From positions 12,207 to 27,608 of the forward strand of contig DCIS01000167.1 of assembly GCA_002317475.1 (NCBI GenBank): a stretch of DNA of 15,402 nucleotides, given 5' to 3'. Under the pieces are notes generated by a model. The model saw only the letters and a list, made by a program, of their open reading frames with translations. It ran no database searches and had not been told where the DNA came from. The number at the start of each line of letters is the position of its first letter. The first letter of the stretch is position 1. The translations under genes were made by a program, and so were the position numbers. Below, in pieces: positions 7,075 to 12,281 of this stretch. This DNA is from Prevotellaceae bacterium UBA1720. Lineage in GTDB: Bacteria > Bacteroidota > Bacteroidia > Bacteroidales > Bacteroidaceae.

Positions 7075-8430
7075 ATGGCTCAGAAACCAAGTATACCAAA
7101 GGGTACACGCGACTTCTCCCCCATGGAGATGGCCAAGCGTAATTATATTTTCGATACTATCCGCAGCGTATATGCGCTCTATGGATTTCAGCAGATTGAG
7201 ACCCCAGCCATGGAGAATCTCTCCACCTTGATGGGTAAGTATGGCGACGAGGGTGACAAATTGTTGTTCAAGATTCTGAACAGTGGTGATTTCATGCGTG
7301 ACATCACTGATGAGCAGATACATCAGGATAGTTCCAACAAACTGGCAACGCGCCTCTGTGAGAAGGGTTTGCGCTATGACCTAACCGTGCCTTTCGCACG
7401 CTATGTAGTGCAGCATCGTGATGAGCTGACCATGCCTTTCCGTCGCTACCAGATACAACCCGTATGGCGTGCTGATCGTCCACAGAAGGGTCGTTACCGT
7501 GAGTTCTATCAGTGCGATGCCGATGTGGTGGGTAGTGACTCACTCCTGAACGAAGTGGAACTGATGCAGATCGTTGATACCGTGTTCCGTTGCTTCGGTG
7601 TGCGTGTGTGCATCAAGATCAACAACCGCAAGATCCTTACCGGTATAGCCGAACTCATCGGCGCTGCTGACAAGATCGTGGATATCACCGTGGCCATTGA
7701 CAAACTGGACAAGATAGGTCTGGACAATGTCAATGCCGAATTGCGTGAGGATGGTCTCTCGGATGAGCAGATTGAGAAACTGCAACCCATCATCAACCTC
7801 TCTGGTACCAACGATGAGAAGCTGGCTGTGATGCGTGAGGCGTTGGTTGGCATTGAGGTAGGGCAGAAGGGTCTAGACGAGGTGGAGTTCGTGCTCTCTA
7901 AGCTGTCAGACCTGACCTCAGAACTGGAACTCGACCTCACTCTGGCACGTGGTTTGAACTACTATACCGGTTGCATCTTCGAGGTGAAAGCCCTTGATGT
8001 TCAGATAGGTAGCATCACCGGTGGTGGTCGTTACGACAATCTTACCGGCATCTTCGGTATGCCAGGTCTCAGTGGTGTAGGTATCTCCTTTGGTGCGGAC
8101 CGTATCTTCGACGTCCTGAACCAGCTGGAGCTCTATCCCGAGAGCGTGGTCAGTGCCACTCGTCTGCTTTTTGTCAACTTTGGCGAGGCAGAGGCAAGTT
8201 ACAGCCTGCCTATTCTGGCAAAGTTGCGTGCTGCAGGCATTCCTTGTGAGATTTATCCTGACAGCGTGAAGATGAAGAAGCAGATGGCCTATGCCAACCA
8301 GAAGGCTATTCCCTTCGTGGCAATCGTCGGTGAGACCGAGATGCAGGAAGGCAAGGTCACCCTCAAGGATATGACCACTGGCGAACAGCGTCTGCTGACT
8401 CCCGAAGAACTGCTCGAAGCAATGAGATAA
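7075..8430 (+). CDS. hisS: Histidyl-tRNA synthetase
   Basis: Charges tRNA-His with histidine using ATP; class II aminoacyl-tRNA synthetase, a cytoplasmic homodimer. The 451-residue sequence shows the family features in order: an N-terminal KGTRDFSP, motif 2 around residues 124-153 (RYQIQPVWRADRPQKGRYREFYQ), the histidine-specific ARGLNYYTG at 291-299, GGGRYDNL at 317-324, and motif 3 GVGISFGADRIF at 335-346. A C-terminal anticodon-binding domain (about 363-451) includes MKKQMAYANQK. It is somewhat longer than the E. coli enzyme (424 residues), with the extra length probably between motif 2 and the HisA motif. The ATG at 7075 fits the family start. It appears to be monocistronic, with a terminator 80 bp downstream. 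Confidence 0.98.
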   Translation: MAQKPSIPKGTRDFSPMEMAKRNYIFDTIRSVYALYGFQQIETPAMENLSTLMGKYGDEGDKLLFKILNSGDFMRDITDEQIHQDSSNKLATRLCEKGLRYDLTVPFARYVVQHRDELTMPFRRYQIQPVWRADRPQKGRYREFYQCDADVVGSDSLLNEVELMQIVDTVFRCFGVRVCIKINNRKILTGIAELIGAADKIVDITVAIDKLDKIGLDNVNAELREDGLSDEQIEKLQPIINLSGTNDEKLAVMREALVGIEVGQKGLDEVEFVLSKLSDLTSELELDLTLARGLNYYTGCIFEVKALDVQIGSITGGGRYDNLTGIFGMPGLSGVGISFGADRIFDVLNQLELYPESVVSATRLLFVNFGEAEASYSLPILAKLRAAGIPCEIYPDSVKMKKQMAYANQKAIPFVAIVGETEMQEGKVTLKDMTTGEQRLLTPEELLEAMR

Positions 8431-8509
8431 TAGCCTACGTTTCTTGTCCCATTGACCATTCCATTTCTTCGTTCTGAATGGTATAAATAGGCAAATTATT
8501 GGTAAATAA

Positions 8510-8552
8510 CACCCTCGAATGCAACAATTTGCTTTCGGGGGTGCATTTTTTT
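8510..8552 (+). terminator. Rho-independent terminator after hisS
   Basis: CACCCTCGAA (8510-8519) pairs with TTCGGGGGTG (8534-8543) through 10 bp, with one G-T wobble. GCAA/TTGC can pair further inside the loop. A run of seven T follows at 8546-8552. It sits between hisS and the isomerase promoter, separating the two transcripts. Confidence 0.85.
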
Positions 8553-8586
8553 GCGTAATTAGGCATTCCCTGTCCCAAAAAATGAT

Positions 8587-8594
8587 TATATTTG
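8587..8594 (+). promoter_or_regulatory. Putative isomerase promoter, -7 element
   Basis: TATATTTG followed by C matches the Bacteroidota -7 consensus, about 75 bp before the isomerase ATG. No TTTG -33 element is visible at the expected spacing. The gene's strong codon bias suggests high output, so an activator or another sequence may make up for the weak upstream element. Confidence 0.55.
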
Positions 8595-8666
8595 CAGAAC
8601 GAATACTTAAAACTAGGTATATCATAAAAAACAACATTTATAATCATTTCTAAATTTCATTACAAA

Positions 8667-10142
8667 ATGATCAATCAACCCGTTGTGAAGCTTGGTATCG
8701 TTGGCGTTAGCCGCGACTGCTTCCCCATTGCACTTACACAGGCACGTGTTGCTGCCCTGATGGCAGAAGTTAAGAAGGCAGGTCTGCCCGAAGTTTATGA
8801 CTGTCCCGTTACTATTGAGAACGAGGTTGACGCTATGAAGGCTCTTGCATGGGCTAAGGAGAATGGCATCAACGCAGTATGTATGTTCCTCGGTAACTTC
8901 GGTCCCGAAGGTCCTACCACTATGTTCGTTCAGAAGTTCCAGGGTCCTGCTATGGTTCTGGCAGCTAAGGAGGAAGGCAAGGCTAACCTCGCTAACGACC
9001 GTGGTGACGCTCTCTGTGGTGTGCTGAACTTCAGCTACAGCGTAGGTATGCGCCGTTTGAAGGTTTACATCCCCGAGTATCCCAATGTTACTCCTCAGGA
9101 GGCTATCAAGGAGCTCTCTGACTTCCGCGCTATTGCTCGCGTAGTTATCGGCATGCACAACCTGAAGGTTATCGGTTTCGGTCCCCGTCCCGCTGACTTC
9201 TTCGCTTGCAACGCTCCCATCCAGCCCTTGTACGACCTGGGCGTAGAGGTTGAGGAGAACTCAGAGCTCGATATGAAGTGCCAGTATGAGAAGGTAGCTT
9301 CACGTACCGCTGAGATCGAGGCTATCGCTAAGGATATGAAGGCTGAGCTCGGTGATGGTCACACCTATCCCGAGATTATCAACAAGATGGCTCAGTTGGA
9401 GCTCGCTATCATGGATTGGTACGAGAACCACAAGGGTGCTTGCAGCTATGTAGCATTCGCTAACAAGTGCTGGCCCGCATGGCAGCCCGTATTCGAGTTC
9501 GAACCCTGCTACGTTAACTCTCGTCTGACTGGTCGCGGTATTCCCGTTGCTTGCGAGGTTGACCTCTACGGTGCTGTTTCTGAGTTCATGGCTGAGTGTG
9601 CTTCTGAGAAGGCTGCTACTCTGCTTGATATCAACAACAGCGTTCCCGCTGACGTTGTTCCCGCTGGTGCAAACCTCGCTGGTGCAACTCTTCAGGACCT
9701 CTACATGGGCTTCCACTGTGGTAATACCTGCTCAAGCTGCATGAAGCAGTGCTCTATCAAGTACCAGTTGATCCAGGCTCGTCTGATGAGTCCCGATATC
9801 ACCAAGGGCACTCTCGAGGGTCAGATTGCTGCTAGCAAGACCACTATGTTCCGTCTGCAGTCAAACAGCGACTCTAAGCTCGTTTCTTATATCGCTCAGG
9901 GTGAGTTCCTGGATATCGATCCTTGCTCATTCGGTGGTATTGGTATCGCTGCTATTCCCGGTTTCGCTCGCTTCTATCGTCACGTCCTCGTTGGCAAGCG
10001 CTTCCCCCACCATGGTGCATACGCATTCGACCATGTTGGCAAGATCCTCTTCGAGGCTCTCAAGATGCTCGGCGTAGAGGATATCAACACTCCTCTGCCC
10101 GCAGGTCAGCTCTATCCCGGCGAGAATCCTTTCGCAATCTAA
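8667..10142 (+). CDS. L-fucose/L-arabinose isomerase-like sugar isomerase
   Basis: A 491-residue cytoplasmic protein of the L-fucose/L-arabinose isomerase superfamily, metal-dependent aldose-ketose isomerases. The substrate cannot be told from sequence. Support: the N-terminal LGIVGVSRDCFP, and putative Mn ligands in family context, E297 (ACEVDLYGAV), D321 (LLDINN) and H350 (MGFHCGNT), plus a C-terminal His-rich FPHHGAYAFDH around 447-456. Length is nearer AraA (about 500) than E. coli FucI (591). Oddity: H350 is followed by C351, C355, C358 and C362 (CX3CX2CX3C). Codon use is extremely biased (GCT, GGT, AAC, AAG, TTC almost throughout), unlike the nearby regulator, which suggests abundant protein. 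It is monocistronic, flanked by two terminators, with no kinase, aldolase or permease beside it. Confidence 0.85.
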   Translation: MINQPVVKLGIVGVSRDCFPIALTQARVAALMAEVKKAGLPEVYDCPVTIENEVDAMKALAWAKENGINAVCMFLGNFGPEGPTTMFVQKFQGPAMVLAAKEEGKANLANDRGDALCGVLNFSYSVGMRRLKVYIPEYPNVTPQEAIKELSDFRAIARVVIGMHNLKVIGFGPRPADFFACNAPIQPLYDLGVEVEENSELDMKCQYEKVASRTAEIEAIAKDMKAELGDGHTYPEIINKMAQLELAIMDWYENHKGACSYVAFANKCWPAWQPVFEFEPCYVNSRLTGRGIPVACEVDLYGAVSEFMAECASEKAATLLDINNSVPADVVPAGANLAGATLQDLYMGFHCGNTCSSCMKQCSIKYQLIQARLMSPDITKGTLEGQIAASKTTMFRLQSNSDSKLVSYIAQGEFLDIDPCSFGGIGIAAIPGFARFYRHVLVGKRFPHHGAYAFDHVGKILFEALKMLGVEDINTPLPAGQLYPGENPFAI

Positions 10143-10169
10143 TCCGCGATCAGGAATCAATCATAGAAA

Positions 10170-10205
10170 GATGCCCGGTGGTTATTCCATCGGGCATCCT
10201 TTTTT
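10170..10205 (+). terminator. Strong Rho-independent terminator after the isomerase gene
   Basis: GATGCCCGGTGG (10170-10181) pairs with CCATCGGGCATC (10187-10198) over 12 bp with one wobble and a 5-nt loop TTATT. A T-run follows at 10200-10205. It lies 28 bp after the isomerase stop. Confidence 0.95.
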
Positions 10206-10237
10206 GTAATGTGCGTTTTTTTCTTATTCTGAGGGTC

Positions 10238-10270
10238 CGTAATGCCTTCGTAATGCCTCCGTAACGCTTC
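10238..10270 (+). repeat. Three tandem 11-bp repeats upstream of the LytTR gene
   Basis: Three head-to-tail units: CGTAATGCCTT (10238-10248), CGTAATGCCTC (10249-10259) and CGTAACGCTTC (10260-10270). Units 1 and 2 share 10 of 11 bases; unit 3 shares 9 of 11 with unit 2. The 11-bp period is close to one helical turn, so all units face the same side of the DNA. They sit in the gap of about 300 bp between the isomerase and the LytTR gene, about 140 bp before the latter's -33 box. Function unknown. Confidence 0.75.
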
Positions 10271-10350
10271 TTAATTGAAAAAAAAGCTCTTTGTCAACAT
10301 CTTTCGTAAGAAGGTTGTTTGGTAGACCCCCTAATCTGTACGTTTCATTC

Positions 10351-10384
10351 CTTTCCAACCATCATCAGATGCTTTCCAAATATC
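10351..10384 (+). repeat. Direct repeat pair, 21-bp period, upstream of the LytTR promoter
   Basis: CTTTCCAACCATC (10351-10363) and CTTTCCAAATATC (10372-10384) match at 11 of 13 bases and start 21 bp apart, two helical turns. The pair ends 28 bp before the -33 box of the LytTR gene. Two direct repeats spaced by about two turns is the typical layout of LytTR-domain binding sites, so autoregulation is possible; this is inference from spacing only. Confidence 0.5.
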
Positions 10385-10412
10385 CCATTTTTGCTACATT
10401 TTAGATTGATGA

Positions 10413-10444
10413 TTTGGGTATATGGATAATTGACATTATCTTTG
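10413..10444 (+). promoter_or_regulatory. Promoter of the LytTR regulator gene
   Basis: TTTG (10413-10416), 20-bp spacer, TATCTTTG (10437-10444): full match to the Bacteroidota consensus. Transcription should begin near 10451, so the leader before the ATG at 10460 is only about 10 nt. This excludes a TTG at 10430 as start. Confidence 0.8.
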
Positions 10445-10459
10445 CAAAAACGAAATGGC

Positions 10460-11338
10460 ATGTGGAGACTCAAATCAGCACTCAAAGATTGTCTGGCAGC
10501 ATTATTGCTCCTTCTGCTTTTCCGTCCGTTTGGGATTGGAGGTGATAAAAATCCTATTGTTGCTATAGCGGGAGTAGTCGTACTGGTGTTCATTTCATCA
10601 TTGCTTTCATCATTGATGGCAATAGTATTCTTGAGAAAGGAAGCCACTCCTACCTATGAAAGCGAGATGAGAAGGATAAACATTGAGAACTTGATAAACA
10701 TCCCCCTTCTTGCACTTTTCGTCATAACCTACATTGGTTGGTATTGTTATGGCAAAATCAGTTCTGGATGGGTTGTTGACGGAGTTTTTGTTCTATGGCC
10801 CTACTTGTCTGCCGTTGTTTGCGTCATCATCGTCTCAATACCTATATACATTTGGAACAGAGATCAGTTGAAAAAACGATTCCTAAAGGCCGAAATCGAA
10901 GAACTGCAAACGCTGAATGCTCTCCTGGAAAGGGAACAGCAAGTGCTACGTTCGAGCCTGGAGAAGGAGATCAAGGATGAGAAAATCACTCTTCAAGGAG
11001 AAGGGAAAGATTCTCTCATTGTCAATCCTCTGGATATCATGTACGTTGAATCTGTGGGCAATTACCTCAGTATCGCCTATTTCAACGAATCAGAACTGTG
11101 CCAGAAACGACTCCGTAGTTCGCTGAAGGAGATAGAGGAGAAGTTTGATGCCTTCCCCTTCATCATACGTACCCATCGTGCCTTCCTTGTGAACATCAAC
11201 TTCATCACGCAGGTGTCAGGCAACTCAGCAGGCTATAAAGTGAGCATGTTCAGCACGGATCGCATCCTGCCTGTCTCAAAGGCTAATGTGGCCTTGTTCA
11301 GGGAGAAGATAAAGGCATTGGGCAGGGATTTGGGATGA
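10460..11338 (+). CDS. Membrane-anchored LytTR-family transcriptional regulator
   Basis: A 292-residue regulator with four predicted membrane segments (about residues 10-27, 32-58, 78-98 and 108-132), a coiled-coil linker (135-172) and a C-terminal LytTR DNA-binding domain (about 183-285). The LytTR domain shows the usual pattern: a strand ending DIMYVESVGNYLSI, then FIIRTHRAFLVNINFI and ILPVSKANVALF. There is no receiver domain or partner histidine kinase, so the membrane part may itself sense a signal; this architecture is common in Bacteroidota. The frame is open from a TTG at 10430, but that lies inside the promoter, so the ATG at 10460 is chosen. The membrane part is A+T-richer than the LytTR part. 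The next gene is convergent, so this is a single-gene transcript. Confidence 0.92.
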   Translation: MWRLKSALKDCLAALLLLLLFRPFGIGGDKNPIVAIAGVVVLVFISSLLSSLMAIVFLRKEATPTYESEMRRINIENLINIPLLALFVITYIGWYCYGKISSGWVVDGVFVLWPYLSAVVCVIIVSIPIYIWNRDQLKKRFLKAEIEELQTLNALLEREQQVLRSSLEKEIKDEKITLQGEGKDSLIVNPLDIMYVESVGNYLSIAYFNESELCQKRLRSSLKEIEEKFDAFPFIIRTHRAFLVNINFITQVSGNSAGYKVSMFSTDRILPVSKANVALFREKIKALGRDLG

Positions 11339-11349
11339 AAAGGTATGAT

Positions 11350-11376
11350 AAAAAAGGCATCCCGATGTGGGATGCC
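11350..11376 (-). terminator. Terminator, mainly for the MntA/HepT operon
   Basis: GGCATCCC (11356-11363) and GGGATGCC (11369-11376) form an 8-bp perfect stem with a 5-nt loop. Read on the minus strand, the stem is followed by a run of six T (A-run at 11350-11355), so it ends leftward transcription from hepT, whose stop is 60 bp away. Only 12 bp separate it from the convergent LytTR gene's stop, and it may also slow rightward transcripts although no T-run follows in that direction. Confidence 0.8.
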
Positions 11377-11435
11377 TGTATGTGAGTGGGGAATATGATT
11401 GCTATCCTTTAGGTGTATTGTTGGCAGTGCTATTT

Positions 11436-11771
11436 TTAGACTAATGCCTTGATTAACTCAACCAGTGATGGAATGTCTTGCTCAATAGTGTCCCATAGTT
11501 TTTCAGGACTTATTCGATAATAGTCATGCACGAGGACATGACGCATTCCCTCCATCATTTTCCAAGGTATTTGTGGATTATCAGATCGAAACTCCTTTGT
11601 CAACTTGTATGTGGCTTCGCCAATGATTTCAACAAGTTTTACATATCCATAAAACTTTATGGGGTCACTCTTCACATCCTCAAGAGTATCCCTTTCTCTA
11701 CCACAAAGAAGCATGTCGCAAGCCTCGAGGATATGATGTAGGCGTGCAGAGTCGTTAGCTTGCTCTCTCAT
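11436..11771 (-). CDS. hepT: HepT-like toxin (RNase-family fold) of a MntA/HepT pair
   Basis: A 111-residue helical protein of the HepT family (formerly DUF86). It holds the diagnostic RX4HXY motif as RHVLVHDY, with R77, H82 and Y84. In studied systems the Arg and His form an RNase active site and the Tyr is AMPylated by the partner to silence the toxin. The ATG at 11771 (MREQANDSARLHHILEA) is preferred because family members begin in this way; an upstream ATG at 11810 would add 13 residues and overlap mntA further. With the chosen start it overlaps the mntA end by 17 bp, which implies coupled translation. The pair is more A+T-rich than the purA-peptidase region, consistent with acquisition by transfer. 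Confidence 0.9.
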   Translation of the reverse strand: MREQANDSARLHHILEACDMLLCGRERDTLEDVKSDPIKFYGYVKLVEIIGEATYKLTKEFRSDNPQIPWKMMEGMRHVLVHDYYRISPEKLWDTIEQDIPSLVELIKALV

Positions 11772-12063
11772 AGATAAGTACTTTGTCTTGGTTGGCTGAT
11801 TCCTGGGCAAATGGCATTAATGTGCCATCCTCAACTAGATCAACCTCTCGGCCAAGTATTTCTTTCAAATCCATGTACATTCCACCAATTGTAAAGAGTG
11901 TCACATGAGAGTTCTTGTCAAAGGAAACAAGAATGTCAACATCACTATCGGGAGTATAGTCTCCTCTGGAACAAGAGCCAAAAAGCCATACTTTCTCTAC
12001 TGGCTGATGTAGAAAGTATTGTTGCATTCGTTCTACTAATTGAAGTATGTCGTTGCTCAACAT
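11755..12063 (-). CDS. mntA: MntA-like minimal nucleotidyltransferase antitoxin
   Basis: A 102-residue minimal nucleotidyltransferase. The GSX10DXD signature is clear: G29-S30, then D41-V-D43 (FGSCSRGDYTPDSDVDILV). A third acidic residue is probably D75 in GREVDLVED. MntA proteins use ATP to AMPylate the HepT tyrosine and neutralise it. The frame is open to 12129 through a non-ATG start, but the -7 and -33 promoter elements at 12100-12130 overlap that extension, so the ATG at 12063 is the likely start and gives a normal family length. It is the first gene of the two-gene operon, the usual antitoxin-first arrangement. All catalytic residues appear to be kept, so it is likely functional. Confidence 0.9.
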   Translation of the reverse strand: MLSNDILQLVERMQQYFLHQPVEKVWLFGSCSRGDYTPDSDVDILVSFDKNSHVTLFTIGGMYMDLKEILGREVDLVEDGTLMPFAQESANQDKVLIYERAS

Positions 12064-12099
12064 AGGTCTCGTTATAGTATGATGATTGTTGATCTGTGG

Positions 12100-12130
12100 C
12101 AAAGTTACTATTATTCTCTCATTCCACAAA
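12100..12130 (-). promoter_or_regulatory. Promoter of the mntA-hepT operon
   Basis: Minus strand TTTG (12130-12127), 19-bp spacer, TAACTTTG (12107-12100). Both boxes match the Bacteroidota consensus. The start of transcription should be near 12093, giving a leader of about 30 nt before the ATG at 12063. Confidence 0.8.
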
Positions 12131-12204
12131 GAATATGTTTTCTTTTTTTGCTTTCGTCTTGTGCTTTTAATGGTGTTTTACTTACGTTTAATCACATTCT
12201 CTAT

Positions 12205-12232
12205 AAAAAACCGTCCGCTGATCCTCACGGAC
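12205..12232 (-). terminator. Terminator after the outer-membrane protein gene
   Basis: On the minus strand GTCCG and CGGAC (12232-12228 and 12217-12213) enclose a 10-nt loop, followed by GG and a run of six T (A-run at 12205-12210). The stem is short but the T-run is clear. It lies 50 bp after the outer-membrane gene's stop and before the mntA promoter, separating the two transcripts. Confidence 0.65.
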
Positions 12233-12281
12233 CAACGAACGGGCGACATGTCAGTATTCACTAAATAGTTACTCAAAAACT

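Noticed and set aside
6976..7323. Minus-strand open frame over the start of hisS
   Set aside because: It is antisense to a clear gene, spans two promoters, and has no recognisable domain.
9717..9740. CX3CX2C in the isomerase as a radical SAM motif
   Set aside because: The spacing matches, but the surrounding sequence is isomerase-like, the motif is far from the N-terminus and no other radical SAM features are present.
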